From Bradyrhizobium sp. U87765 SZCCT0048 (GTDB lineage: Bacteria; Pseudomonadota; Alphaproteobacteria; Rhizobiales; Xanthobacteraceae), in NCBI RefSeq assembly GCF_018131225.1, contig NZ_JAFCMM010000001.1, positions 1,426,001 through 1,490,000 on the forward strand: DNA of 64,000 nucleotides, read 5' to 3'. The notes beneath the pieces are model-generated. The model was not told the DNA's origin and did no database searches. It worked only from the letters and a program-made list of their open reading frames with translations. The first letter of the stretch is position 1; every line of letters starts with the position of its first letter. The translations under genes and the position numbers were made by a program. Positions 20,828 through 30,426 of this stretch are shown here, piece by piece.

Positions 20828-22972
20828 TCAACGTGCCTCCGCTTCCCGCCCGGGTGCCTTGTCGAGGATGGCGCGGACATGACGCACGACATGATCGGCG
20901 ACGATGGCATGCCCTTCGGCGGTCGGATGCACCGCACCGCTGTACATCCCGGCATAGACCGGCTGCAGGATGTCGAACAGCGAGAACGCCGTCGAATGCA
21001 CATTCGCGGTCAGAAAGGCGTCATTGGGTGTGCGGAACAGCCGCCAGCGGTGCTCGTAGGGCAGGAACGCCGCGGGCGAGTACGGCGAATAGCCGTCGGC
21101 GTCGGGCCAGCGACGCGGCATCGCCATGAGGTCGCCATCGGCGACCGCACGCCGGGGATCGCGCGCGCACAGGCCGCGCCTAGCGAACTCGACCTGATGA
21201 TCGGTCAAAAGCTGGAAGCCGGTACCGCTACCGGTCACAAGCGCAGGACAGCCGCCGGCACGGGCATCGTCGATGCAGCGCATGCGCGTGAAGAAATCCT
21301 TCAGGAAGTCGACGGTCTCGCCAAGGCGCACGCGATCGAGCCGCAGCCTGGGATGGACATCGAGCCCGAGCGCCGGCTCATTCCCGCACAGGCCGCCGTT
21401 CTCGTCGAACTGGATCGGCTCGTACGCCGTCTGCAGCACCCGCTGCGGCGGCACGCCGAAGCCATCCTGCAGTGCATCGCGCAACGCCTTCATGCGCTTG
21501 TCGAGCTGTTCCATGTAGAGACGCGACACCTGCGGCGAGAAGCGGATCTGCTGGCCGATGGCGCCGGCGATCGGCGCCAGATCACTCGCGCCTTCCGTCA
21601 TGGCGTAAAGCAACAGTGCCGAGAAGCCGACGTCGTTACCGCCGATCGACAGCAGCACGGTATCGATTGGCCGCTTGCGGCTCTGCGGTGCGCACCAGGT
21701 CTTGGCGACGATACGGGTGGAGATCTGCGTGCTGCCGCTGGCATAGACCGGCAGCGTATAGGATGCTGCCTGCGTCCGCGCGCCACGGCACATCAACTCG
21801 GCGAGCTGGTCGAGCTGGGCGCGCGCGACCGCGTTGGCGGCGCCCTCGCGCGCCTTCTTGTCGAGGAACAGCCCTTCGGTCACTTCCGACCCGGTGCAGG
21901 CGAGGCTGATCAGCGTCACCGAGCGGTGCGGATTTTCCAACGCGAGCTGCAGGCCGACGCGGAATGGATAACCGTACTGCGAACGATGGCAATCCGGGCT
22001 GAGCCAGCGCGGCCCGGCCTTCGCGAACGCAGCGGCGAATTCCGGCGAACTCAGGCGGTAGCTCAGCCCCCTGGTCTCGTCCTCCAGCAGCCGGCGCGGC
22101 AGCAGCTTGGGATCGAAGCCGGACGACGACGCAAGGCCGAACACCGCGGCGCGATTCTGCGGTTCGACCTTGCGGGCCGCAACCTGATCGTCGCGTGCCT
22201 GCGCCGGATCATAGATCATCTGGCGCGAGGCGCTGAAGGTGACCGGGCGGTCCGGATTGCTCTCGCCGGAGGCAAAGGAATCCCCCATCGCCACGACCAG
22301 AACATCGTCGACGCTGACATTGCCGTCGGTCAGCGTGCGGCCATCGGGCAGCGTGACCTCGACCCTGACGCCGGACACCGCACGATCGAGCGCGAACGGC
22401 ACGCGTGGAATGACCAGTGCGGCGGCACAGGCGAGCTTGCGGCTCTCGGCACGGCCGCCGGCCTTGCGCGGGGTCCAGCTCCAGGTGCAATCGCCCTGCG
22501 GCACCTCCGCGAGGCGCTCGGGCGCAAGGCGCAGGACGACGGTGTGTGCCTCTGGAAGAACGTAGTCCTCCTTCGCGACGCCCCAGGAATAACGTCGTTC
22601 GCAGGTGACGGGATAGCGCGCCGCCGTGCTGTCGTAGCAGACCGCATCGATGGTCTGTGCCGCCCAGCCGAGCCGCGAGGCGGCGTAGCGCGCCCGCGCC
22701 GACGCCGCGCAGGCGTCCGGCGTGGTCGCGTCGCGGCAATCGGGATCGTTGAGACGACGCTCGGTGCGCCAGATCGCGTCGGCCGGCGGCCGCGTCGCGC
22801 CATCGCGCGCAACGGGATAACCGCGTTCATACATCGCGAAGGAACTGGTGTTGCGGAAGAAACGGAATGGGCCTTCGACCTGCCAGACAAGGTCTGCGCA
22901 CAGCGCCGGGCCGACACCCAGCATCATGAAAGCCGCCGAACACACCGTCCGCGTGGCCGTGATCCACACCAT
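20828..22972 (-). CDS. Exported SGNH/GDSL-type hydrolase
   Basis: A 714-residue secreted protein with a signal peptide (VCSAAFMMLGVGPALCA). It has the SGNH esterase blocks in order: block I VVAMGDSFASGES, a glycine region VTLISLACTGSEV, block III LLSIGGNDVG, and the C-terminal block V VHPTAEGHAIVADHV with the catalytic histidine. A ~220-residue N-terminal extension carries several cysteines and no known domain. ATG 22972 was chosen over a GTG at 22987 because GGGAGGGG lies just before it. The substrate could be an ester on a lipid or polysaccharide; it cannot be named from sequence. Confidence 0.82.
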   Translation of the reverse strand: MVWITATRTVCSAAFMMLGVGPALCADLVWQVEGPFRFFRNTSSFAMYERGYPVARDGATRPPADAIWRTERRLNDPDCRDATTPDACAASARARYAASRLGWAAQTIDAVCYDSTAARYPVTCERRYSWGVAKEDYVLPEAHTVVLRLAPERLAEVPQGDCTWSWTPRKAGGRAESRKLACAAALVIPRVPFALDRAVSGVRVEVTLPDGRTLTDGNVSVDDVLVVAMGDSFASGESNPDRPVTFSASRQMIYDPAQARDDQVAARKVEPQNRAAVFGLASSSGFDPKLLPRRLLEDETRGLSYRLSSPEFAAAFAKAGPRWLSPDCHRSQYGYPFRVGLQLALENPHRSVTLISLACTGSEVTEGLFLDKKAREGAANAVARAQLDQLAELMCRGARTQAASYTLPVYASGSTQISTRIVAKTWCAPQSRKRPIDTVLLSIGGNDVGFSALLLYAMTEGASDLAPIAGAIGQQIRFSPQVSRLYMEQLDKRMKALRDALQDGFGVPPQRVLQTAYEPIQFDENGGLCGNEPALGLDVHPRLRLDRVRLGETVDFLKDFFTRMRCIDDARAGGCPALVTGSGTGFQLLTDHQVEFARRGLCARDPRRAVADGDLMAMPRRWPDADGYSPYSPAAFLPYEHRWRLFRTPNDAFLTANVHSTAFSLFDILQPVYAGMYSGAVHPTAEGHAIVADHVVRHVRAILDKAPGREAEAR

Positions 22973-23208
22973 CAGCCCCTCCCGCACAACGACCTGACCG
23001 TTAGTGGCGGTGGACAGCCGGAAAGTTCACGAACGACCACGCCATGCGGTGTCACGCCACGATAGGCATAAACCCATGAAAAATATCAGGTTTACACCAC
23101 GCCCGCCGTCTCCATGGTCGTCACTGCGGCATCGCTTGGCTGCAAAATCGGCCCAATCGGGATGGCCGCGGGAGTGACGCGGTCCGCGTGGTCGACTATT
23201 GAACAGCC

Positions 23209-24216
23209 ATGACCGCACGCGATCCTGCCAATGACCTGACGGGCTTCGCCGATGACGTCCGTGGCGGTCATCGCGCAGCCCTCGCGCGCGCCATCACCCT
23301 GATCGAGAGCCGGCGCACCGACCACCAGACGCTCGCGCGCGACCTGTTGCAGGCGCTGCTGCCGGCGACCGGCAACGCCATCCGGGTCGGGATCACCGGC
23401 TCGCCCGGTGTCGGCAAATCCACCACCATCGATGCGCTCGGAATGGAGCTGATCGGCCGCGGTCACAAGGTCGCGGTGCTCGCCGTCGATCCCTCGTCCG
23501 CCCGCACCGGCGGCTCGATCCTCGGCGACAAGACGCGGATGGCGCGGCTGTCCGCGGAAGCGAACGCCTATATCCGCCCCTCGCCGTCGGCCGGCACGCT
23601 GGGCGGCGTCGCCGCCAAGACCCGCGAGGCCATGCTGCTGTGCGAAGCGGCCGGCTTCGATATCGTGCTGGTCGAGACAGTCGGCATCGGCCAGTCCGAA
23701 ACCGCGGTCTGCGACATGACCGATTTCTTCCTCGCCCTGATGCTGCCCGGCGCCGGCGACGAACTGCAGGGCATCAAGAAGGGCCTCGTCGAACTCGCCG
23801 ACATGATCGCGGTCAACAAGGCCGACGGCGACAACCTCGCCCGCGCCAAAGCGGCCGCCGCCGAGTACAACGCCGCGCTGCATATTCTGACACCACGCTC
23901 GGAGCACTGGTTTCCGCCGGTCGTCACCTACTCTGCGCTGACCGGCAGCGGCATCGCCGCGCTGTGGCAGAAGGTGCTCGATCACCGCACCGCAATGATC
24001 GCCTGCGGTGATTTCGCCACGCGGCGGCGCGCCCAGCAGGTGAAGTGGATGTGGTCGATGCTGGAAGAGCGCATGCGGGCACGCCTGCGTGCCGATCCCG
24101 TCATCCGCGCCAGAGTGAAGGAAACCGAAACGTCGGTCGCCGAGGGGCGCATCACTCCCGCCATCGCCGCCGACACCATCGCGCGGCTGCTCGACGCCGG
24201 CGCCCGAAACAGCTGA
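23209..24216 (+). CDS. meaB: Methylmalonyl-CoA mutase-associated GTPase MeaB
   Basis: A 335-residue G3E-type GTPase that protects and reloads methylmalonyl-CoA mutase with adenosylcobalamin. Walker A GSPGVGKS is at residues 64-71, then DPSSARTGGSILGDKTRM (switch region), the ETVGIGQSE motif, VNKADGDN for guanine and the C-terminal dimerisation helices. It is the partner of the mutAB genes at 13-17 kb. It is followed after 18 bases by a C15 peptidase gene. Confidence 0.94.
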   Translation: MTARDPANDLTGFADDVRGGHRAALARAITLIESRRTDHQTLARDLLQALLPATGNAIRVGITGSPGVGKSTTIDALGMELIGRGHKVAVLAVDPSSARTGGSILGDKTRMARLSAEANAYIRPSPSAGTLGGVAAKTREAMLLCEAAGFDIVLVETVGIGQSETAVCDMTDFFLALMLPGAGDELQGIKKGLVELADMIAVNKADGDNLARAKAAAAEYNAALHILTPRSEHWFPPVVTYSALTGSGIAALWQKVLDHRTAMIACGDFATRRRAQQVKWMWSMLEERMRARLRADPVIRARVKETETSVAEGRITPAIAADTIARLLDAGARNS

Positions 24217-24234
24217 CACGGAGGCCCGCCGGGA

Positions 24235-24900
24235 ATGGACAGGCTCAGAATCCTGATCACCGGCTTCGGCCCTTTCCCGGGCGCGCCCGACAATCCGACC
24301 GAACGGCTGGTCGCGCGCCTCATGAGGCTGCGCCGTCCGGCGCTGGCCGACGTTGCGCTGCGAGGCCACACCTTCCATGTCAGCTATGGCGCCGTCGACC
24401 GCGACCTGCCCACGCTGCTGGCTCTCCATCAGCCGCATGCCATGCTGATGTTCGGCCTCGCCCAGCGCACGCCGTTCGTGCGCATCGAAACGCGGGCACG
24501 CAACGCCGTCACGACATTGTGGCCCGACGCCGACCAGAATCGCGGACTGGCGGCGCAGATCGCTCACGAGGCGGCGGCAGACCTTCACTTCGGTCCGCAC
24601 ACCGCTCGCCTGCTGCGGGCCGCGCAGCAGAGCGGCGTTTGGGCGCGGCCATCGCGCGACGCCGGACGTTATCTCTGCAATTACCTGAGCTGGCGGGCGA
24701 TCGAGGCCAGCCGCGCGCCGGGCGGCCCGCTGCTCACGGCTTTCGTCCATGTGCCGCCAATCCCCCGCGATGCAACCGGCCGACGATTGGGACAAGGGCA
24801 AAGGGTCGGCTTCGAGGAACTGGTCGATGCCGGCGAAGCGATGCTCGTCACCCTGGTGGCGTTGACCCGCCAGCAGTTGCGCACGACGGCCAGCGGTTAA
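24235..24900 (+). CDS. Peptidase C15 (pyroglutamyl-peptidase I) family protein
   Basis: A 221-residue cysteine peptidase relative that removes N-terminal pyroglutamate. The family start ILITGFGPFPGAPDNPTE is clear. The catalytic triad can be placed at Glu85 (in FVRIETRARN), Cys148 (in GRYLCNYLSW) and His172 (in FVHVPPIPRD). Sequence between motifs is divergent from the enterobacterial enzyme, so activity should be taken as likely rather than certain. It probably shares a transcript with meaB. Confidence 0.82.
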   Translation: MDRLRILITGFGPFPGAPDNPTERLVARLMRLRRPALADVALRGHTFHVSYGAVDRDLPTLLALHQPHAMLMFGLAQRTPFVRIETRARNAVTTLWPDADQNRGLAAQIAHEAAADLHFGPHTARLLRAAQQSGVWARPSRDAGRYLCNYLSWRAIEASRAPGGPLLTAFVHVPPIPRDATGRRLGQGQRVGFEELVDAGEAMLVTLVALTRQQLRTTASG

Positions 24901-25006
24901 CCACGCCCGCAACAATCGTCGCCATGCGGCAGCGACGTGCCGCCGGACAAAGTTATTCTTGTGCCGAGTTGCCTTCGCGCCGACAGCGCCAGTTCCGGAG
25001 CCCGTC

Positions 25007-26374
25007 ATGGATATCGATCGCCGCCGCCTGCTCCGCACTTCGACCGCTGCCCTTGCGAGCGTTACGCTCGCGCCGTCGCTCGCCATGGCCGCCGCATCGC
25101 TGCCCTCGGCGCTTGGCCGCGATGCCTCCCAATACGGCGTGCGCCCCAACGGCGCCGACGACCAGACCCGCGCCCTGCAGCGCGCCATCGACGACTGCGC
25201 GCGGGCACAGGTGCCGCTGGCGTTGCCGCCAGGCACCTATCGCACGGGCCTGCTGCGGCTGCCGCATGGCGCACAGATTATCGGCGTCGCCGGCGCCAGC
25301 CGGCTGCAACTGACGAACGGTCCCTCGCTGTTCGAAAGCCAGGGCGGCAACGGTATCCGTCTCACCCGCCTCGTCCTCGATGGTGCCGGCCTGCCGCTGG
25401 CCACGCGCCGCGGCCTTGTCCATTGCCTGCAAGGCGAAGACCTGCGCATCGCCGACTGCGAGATCATGGCCAGCGGCGGCGCCGGCATCTGGTTCGAGAA
25501 TGTCGGTGGCGAGGTACGCGGCAATCGCATCCACGACATCGCCACCACCGCGGTGATTTCGTTCGACGCCCGTGGCCTCGCGGTCGGCCAGAACACGATC
25601 CGGGCCTGCAACGTCAACGGCGTCGAGATCCTGCGGAGCGCGCCCGGCGACGACGGCACGCTGGTCACCGACAACCGGATCGAGGGCATCAAGGCCGGCC
25701 CCGGCGGCTCCGGACAATACGGCAATGCCATCAACGCGTTTCGCGCGGGCAATGTCATCGTGCGCGGCAACCGCATCAGCGACTGCGACTATTCGGCGGT
25801 GCGCGGCAATTCGGCGGCCAATATCCAGATCGTCGGCAACAGCGTCAGCAGTGTCCGCGAGGTCGCGCTCTACTCCGAATTCAGCTTCGAGGGCGCGGTG
25901 ATCGCCAGCAACACGGTGGACGGCGCCGCCGTCGGCGTCTCCGTCTGCAACTTCAACGAGGGCGGTCGCCTCGCCACGGTTCAGGGCAACGTCATCCGCA
26001 ACCTGCTGCCCAAGCGCCCCGCCGGCACCGCGCCGGACGACGACGCCGGCATCGGCATCTATGTCGAGGCCGACACCGCAGTCAGCGGCAATGTGATCGA
26101 GAATGCCCCGGCGTTCGGCATTATCGCCGGCTGGGGAAACTATCTGCGGGATGTCGCCATCACGGGTAACGTCGTTCGCAACGCGCTCGTCGGCATCGGC
26201 GTCTCGGTCGTCCCGGGCGCCGGCACAGCGGTGGTCAGTGGCAACATGATCTCGGGCGCGGCCGGTGGCGCCATCGTCGGCCTCGACCATGCCAAGCCGG
26301 TCAGCGGCGACCTCACCCGCGAAGGCGCATCACGCTTTCAGCAGATTGCGCTCGGCACCAATACCGTACGTTGA
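25007..26374 (+). CDS. TAT-exported beta-helix repeat protein (TIGR03808-type)
   Basis: A 455-residue protein with a twin-arginine signal (MDIDRRRLLRTSTAALASVT, cleavage after AMA), followed by a pectate-lyase-like parallel beta-helix: QYGVRPNGADDQTRALQRAI, then many NXIXX / GNRI turns (GNRIHDIATTAV, DNRIEGI, GNRISDCDYSAV, GNSVSSV). This layout is that of the TIGR03808 family of Rhizobiales. The TAT signal means it is exported folded, perhaps with a cofactor; no enzymatic activity is known. GGAG precedes ATG 25007. It overlaps the convergent gene at 26330 by 45 bases at the 3' end. Confidence 0.85.
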   Translation: MDIDRRRLLRTSTAALASVTLAPSLAMAAASLPSALGRDASQYGVRPNGADDQTRALQRAIDDCARAQVPLALPPGTYRTGLLRLPHGAQIIGVAGASRLQLTNGPSLFESQGGNGIRLTRLVLDGAGLPLATRRGLVHCLQGEDLRIADCEIMASGGAGIWFENVGGEVRGNRIHDIATTAVISFDARGLAVGQNTIRACNVNGVEILRSAPGDDGTLVTDNRIEGIKAGPGGSGQYGNAINAFRAGNVIVRGNRISDCDYSAVRGNSAANIQIVGNSVSSVREVALYSEFSFEGAVIASNTVDGAAVGVSVCNFNEGGRLATVQGNVIRNLLPKRPAGTAPDDDAGIGIYVEADTAVSGNVIENAPAFGIIAGWGNYLRDVAITGNVVRNALVGIGVSVVPGAGTAVVSGNMISGAAGGAIVGLDHAKPVSGDLTREGASRFQQIALGTNTVR

Positions 26375-27070
26375 AAACATCACCGGCGGCAGCAGCGACG
26401 GCCGCCGGGCCTCCACCTCACGCTGGCTGTCCACGGCCTTGCGCCGCTCCAGCAGCGCAATGATCGGCGCGCTGGTCTCGATCGGCTCCGGCGCCGCCTG
26501 CGGCAGACCGGCATTGGCGTTTTGTTCGCCGACTTCGGCGACCTCGCCCGGCCATACGTCGTCGAACGCGCTCGCCGCCACGGGCTGCGGTGCCGCGGAC
26601 TGAGGCACCTGGCACGCTGGCACCAAGGGCTCCGGTGCGATGGGCTCTAATGCCAAAGGCTCCGGCACCAACGATTCCAGCACCACAGCCGGACGAGGCG
26701 CGACCTCGATCCGGTCTGCCTTCTTCTCGGCAGTCAGCGCCGCACGCTCCAGCAACGCCACGATGGAGGCGCTCGGTTGCGGCGCGGCCGACGGCGCAAC
26801 CTCGGCACACGGTCCTGGGCGCAAACGGACACCCGCCGGATCGAACTGCTGAATCCTGCACCAGGCGTCGACGGCCGCCTTGGCCTCGCGCACATTCACC
26901 AGGAAGTCGACTTCGGTGTGGAAACGGCGCCAACGGCCGCTATCGTAAAGCTCGGTCAGATAGGCCAGCCGCTGCTCCGCCAGCGCGCGCCCCCGCACAG
27001 CGGGTTCGGCGAAGTAGGTGACGCCCGGGGTCATGTCGGCGCGCGGCCGGGTCTCAAGTCGCTGAGTCAT
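26330..27070 (-). CDS. Conserved hypothetical protein (TIGR03809-like) with proline/glutamate repeats
   Basis: A 246-residue acidic protein. The N-terminal ~80 residues (GRALAEQRLAYLTELYDSGRWRRF and VREAKAAVDAWC) are the conserved part. The rest is low complexity with PEPL-type repeats (EPLALEPIAPEPLVP) and a duplicated motif: ASIVALLER near residue 93 and APIIALLER near residue 213. The family is usually found next to the TAT beta-helix gene, as here. Convergent overlap with that gene is 45 bases. Function unknown; I am fairly confident it is expressed because the pair is conserved in related genera. Confidence 0.65.
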   Translation of the reverse strand: MTQRLETRPRADMTPGVTYFAEPAVRGRALAEQRLAYLTELYDSGRWRRFHTEVDFLVNVREAKAAVDAWCRIQQFDPAGVRLRPGPCAEVAPSAAPQPSASIVALLERAALTAEKKADRIEVAPRPAVVLESLVPEPLALEPIAPEPLVPACQVPQSAAPQPVAASAFDDVWPGEVAEVGEQNANAGLPQAAPEPIETSAPIIALLERRKAVDSQREVEARRPSLLPPVMFSTYGIGAERNLLKA

Positions 27071-27156
27071 AAAAAGTCCGCAAGGAGTAAAGGCCGGACG
27101 CAGACGCAACGACGAATCAAACAGCCGATGCGACTATTTTGTGGAAAGATTGTGAG

Positions 27157-27193
27157 TTGTCCAGATGCGAGAATTGACATTCCGCATTTGGAC
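27157..27193. promoter_or_regulatory. Long near-perfect hairpin upstream of the TIGR03809-like gene
   Basis: The arms TGTCCAGATGCG and CGCATTTGGACA (one mismatch) continue inward as GAAT/ATTC around a TGAC loop, with one bulged A. The whole stem is about 16 pairs. No T-run follows on either strand. It lies between the stop of the cytochrome gene (27313) and the start at 27070, so it could be a transcript end, an mRNA leader structure or a dimeric operator. Confidence 0.5.
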
Positions 27194-27312
27194 ACACTTG
27201 GCGGGAAGGAATGGCGCAGAAGCCGATCGTCGGGGCACGATCAGCTCCGCTTCCGCCGCTCATATCGCATCGGTTGATGACTGATTTTTGAAAACCGGAT
27301 GATACGCCGGAC

Positions 27313-29592
27313 TTATCTCACCTGCAGCTTGATGGCCGCCCGAAACGAGCCCCGCGAGGCGTCCGGCAACAACGGGCCGGACGCGGCCGGCGGTGCCTTG
27401 GGCGCGCCCGACAGGGCCGGCGCTGCGGCCGATGGCACCGGGACGACGGCGATCGCGCGCGACAGCGCCGCCGTGTAGTCGGGTACCGCCGTGAATGCAT
27501 CACGGGTGAAATCGTGGCGGATGGCATCGCCGCCATCGGGGCGGATGGCGCAAACCGCAACCACCGTCTCGGTGCCCTTGTCCTTCATGCGGTATTTGAA
27601 TGGTGCGCCGATGCCGGGAAACTGGACAGGCATGCCGGCCCGGACACGGTTGTCCTGCTGGAAACGGTTGGGCAGCAGTACGGTCCCCTCCCCCTTTTCA
27701 TCGACATCGGTCAGGGTCAGAAAACAGTCGCGCGGCGCGACAATGGTGAATACCGGGCTGTCGCCCTGGCGATAGCCGTCCGCATCCGAAGTCAGCGTCA
27801 GGTCGGTCAGCGAGATCGGCTGTGCAAGAGACTGGCTGAAAACTTCCGGCTGCCGTGCATTCGCCACCCGGACCGGTTTGAGGCTGGTGAGTTCGGCGGC
27901 GAGATCGCGGAACATGACCTCGAACTGGTCGCGCGGGACCGTTCCCTGGGACAACCGCCGGATCAGTGGCCTGATCCGCAGATTGGCGTCCTGTGCGGCA
28001 GCGTTGAAGTCCTTCACCGACAGTCCCAGTTCGGCCGCCGCCGACGTCAGGTCGAGATCGTCCTCGTAGCGTTTGAACAGCGCATTGGTCATCTCCACGC
28101 CGTTGAGCTTGAGCACGGGCTCGAGTCCAGCCCGCATCATGGCCTCGGTGAAGCGCTTGCCGTCCGCGGCGATCGTCGCATCCATGGTCTCGCGTGGCGG
28201 ATACAGCGCCTCGACCACGCTGCGCATCTCCTGCGGGAACGCGCGCGAGCCCTGCACGCTGTCGCGGATCTCGTCGCGCGCCTTGCGCATGCCCTGGTCG
28301 TGGCAGCCCATACAGGATACGCCGTTGGTGACGGTAAAATCCTTGCGCGATGCGTCGCGAACGATCGAGGTCGGGCCCTTGTCGAGACGCTCGCCGTTCG
28401 CCTTGTTGAGATAGTAGCCCTGAAAGCCGTTCGGCAGGCTGAAGATGGTCTCGCCGCCATCGTGGTAGAAGCCCTCGCCGCCCGGTCCGAGCGGATAGTC
28501 GAACAGGTTCTGGCGGTCACGGTTGCCGGCGAAGTCGTAGGACGTCCAGAAGTAGCCGCTGCGCGAGGGATGGCGCTCGATCAGGCGATTGTTCTGGCTG
28601 ACGCCGGACTTCTGGAAGCCGGCGCGCTGGGCGGCGAAGGTGCGGATATCGTTCTCGACATTGACGCCCTGATCGCGCGTCAGCTCCACGAACGTCGCCG
28701 GCAGGCGCAGCAGCTGGTGATAGAGCGACGGCTGGGACGCGGCGAACGCGAACCAGTCGGCACGCACATAAGGCAGCGGCGAGCGCGTGGCGTCCGTCAG
28801 CGCCGTCTGTCCCGGCAGATCCGGCTGCATGTTGTAGGGATAGACCGCGAGCAGGCTGTCCCAGTCCGCAGCATCCCAGCCGAGATCGGCGAGATTGACG
28901 CGCAGGATGGTTGCATCGGAATCGATAGTCTCCAGCGCCACCACCGACGAGGCACGGCTCAGCGAGTTCAGCAGCTTCACGGCGCCCTGGCGATAGACCT
29001 TCATCGCCGCCGCATCGGTACAGATGTTCGCCAGATGTGTCAGCGTCAGATAGCGCGTGGTGGCACGCCGCGCCGCCGGCTGGCGCGCGAGATCGGCGGC
29101 CATCGCCTCGGTCATCATCGCCGTCGTGATGCGCTTGCGGCCTTCGCAGGACGCGGCGGTGCGGCTGCCGAGCGCCGTGATCCAGGCTTCCAGCGCCTTG
29201 AGATCACTCTCCGACACGCTGCCGAAGCGTGTTGCGCCCTCGTAGTTGACGTCGTAGGGCATCTCCTTGTCGGCGATCTGGCGGAACAGCTTCGAGCCCA
29301 GCGGATTGCCGGGCAGCACGTAGCTCGGGTTGGCCGCGATCTGGTCGAGCCGCAGGATGTTGCCGAAGTTCTTGGCGGGCCGGTCGCGATCGACGAGACG
29401 CCCCTGCTGGTGACAGCGCGCGCAGTTGCGATCGAGCATATCGAAGGCCGCCTTCGCCACCGCATCGGCGGGGGCGACCGGAACAGCCGCATCCTGGGCC
29501 CGCATCGCCGTGCCGCCAAGCAGCATCCCGAACGCCGCGACGATGGCGATACGCGCCACGCCACGGCGAAACGGAGAGAAACGGCCGAGCAT
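27313..29592 (-). CDS. Exported two-heme protein with DUF4384 domain
   Basis: A 759-residue exported protein with signal peptide (VARIAIVAAFGMLLGGTAMRA). A first c-heme site CARCH is at residues 57-61 in a planctomycete-type cytochrome module, and a second, CMGCH, at 427-431. The C-terminal ~130 residues (YRQGDSPVFTIVAPRDCFLTL, GEGTVLLPNRFQQDNRV) are a DUF4384 domain, usual in envelope stress and surface proteins. ATG 29592 was preferred to 29598 because AAGGA is seven bases before it. It may receive electrons in the periplasm or sense redox; the exact reaction is unknown. An OmpA-domain gene ends 97 bases upstream on the same strand. Confidence 0.8.
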   Translation of the reverse strand: MLGRFSPFRRGVARIAIVAAFGMLLGGTAMRAQDAAVPVAPADAVAKAAFDMLDRNCARCHQQGRLVDRDRPAKNFGNILRLDQIAANPSYVLPGNPLGSKLFRQIADKEMPYDVNYEGATRFGSVSESDLKALEAWITALGSRTAASCEGRKRITTAMMTEAMAADLARQPAARRATTRYLTLTHLANICTDAAAMKVYRQGAVKLLNSLSRASSVVALETIDSDATILRVNLADLGWDAADWDSLLAVYPYNMQPDLPGQTALTDATRSPLPYVRADWFAFAASQPSLYHQLLRLPATFVELTRDQGVNVENDIRTFAAQRAGFQKSGVSQNNRLIERHPSRSGYFWTSYDFAGNRDRQNLFDYPLGPGGEGFYHDGGETIFSLPNGFQGYYLNKANGERLDKGPTSIVRDASRKDFTVTNGVSCMGCHDQGMRKARDEIRDSVQGSRAFPQEMRSVVEALYPPRETMDATIAADGKRFTEAMMRAGLEPVLKLNGVEMTNALFKRYEDDLDLTSAAAELGLSVKDFNAAAQDANLRIRPLIRRLSQGTVPRDQFEVMFRDLAAELTSLKPVRVANARQPEVFSQSLAQPISLTDLTLTSDADGYRQGDSPVFTIVAPRDCFLTLTDVDEKGEGTVLLPNRFQQDNRVRAGMPVQFPGIGAPFKYRMKDKGTETVVAVCAIRPDGGDAIRHDFTRDAFTAVPDYTAALSRAIAVVPVPSAAAPALSGAPKAPPAASGPLLPDASRGSFRAAIKLQVR

Positions 29593-29689
29593 GCGCATGT
29601 CCTTCAAAAGCCCTCGTCTATCCGATTTGATGGGGCTGGAAAACCATCGGGTGCGAGACCGCGTCTTGCCGCCGCACATATGGCTTCCG

Positions 29690-30412
29690 CTAGCGCGCGG
29701 CCGTCACCGTGGTGTTGACGACCTGGACGCGGCGGTTCTCGGGCGCGAACGGACTGGACGGCGCCTTCAACCGCTCGCTGCCGAAACCGATCGCGATCAG
29801 CGTATCGGGTGCGAGATGAAAGCGGGTGATCAGAGTGCGTCGCACCGCGTCGGCGCGGCGCTGCGACAGGCGCTGGTTCACCAGCGCCGGTCCCTTGGCG
29901 TCGGTGTACCCGTTGATGAAAAACACCTGTCCCCTGAACTCGGGCCGCGACAGCACCTGCCCGAGCGCAGCAAGCGCTGGCGTGGCCCGCGCGCCGATCA
30001 CGGCGGAGCCGGAGTCGAACAGAATCTCGAGATCGATCGCCGGCTTCACGCTGGCGATCGCATAGACCTGCGCCCGCTCCGTCGCCGTCGGCGGCGCCGC
30101 AGGTTCGATGGTGATCGAGCGGCTGCGCAGCGTATCGACGAGGCGCCTGTCGGCGGCGGCCCTCGCCTTGTCTTCGCCATCCGGTTTCGGATCGACTTTC
30201 AAATCCGTTCTGGAACCAGCCGGCGCGGCCATGCCGACGCTGCGGCTCGGGGACGGCGGTGGCTGCAACGCAGCGCGAATCTCGTCTTCGAGGGATTGCG
30301 CCTGCGCAGACATTGACAGCGCCGATACGGCGATCAGCACGGCCAGTCCCGCGCGACGGAAAACGCTGCGCGGAACCTCGGGACACCACCGAATGACTGC
30401 CTCGCGCCTCAT
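29690..30412 (-). CDS. OmpA-family peptidoglycan-binding envelope protein
   Basis: A 240-residue protein with a signal peptide (hydrophobic FRRAGLAVLIAVSALSMSAQA) and a C-terminal OmpA-like domain from ~130. The peptidoglycan-anchoring pattern is FFINGYTDAKGPALVNQRLS, then RRADAVRRTLI and IGFGSERLKAP...ENRRVQV. The N-terminal mature half is short and charged. It is likely tethered to peptidoglycan in the periplasm. A terminator-type hairpin lies only 15 bases upstream of the ATG. The next gene (two-heme protein) follows closely and is plausibly co-transcribed. Confidence 0.82.
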   Translation of the reverse strand: MRREAVIRWCPEVPRSVFRRAGLAVLIAVSALSMSAQAQSLEDEIRAALQPPPSPSRSVGMAAPAGSRTDLKVDPKPDGEDKARAAADRRLVDTLRSRSITIEPAAPPTATERAQVYAIASVKPAIDLEILFDSGSAVIGARATPALAALGQVLSRPEFRGQVFFINGYTDAKGPALVNQRLSQRRADAVRRTLITRFHLAPDTLIAIGFGSERLKAPSSPFAPENRRVQVVNTTVTAAR

Positions 30413-30426
30413 CGCCGATCCGATTG

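Noticed and set aside
23092..25236. 714-codon minus-strand frame
   Set aside because: It is antisense to meaB and the C15 peptidase, which have clear motifs.
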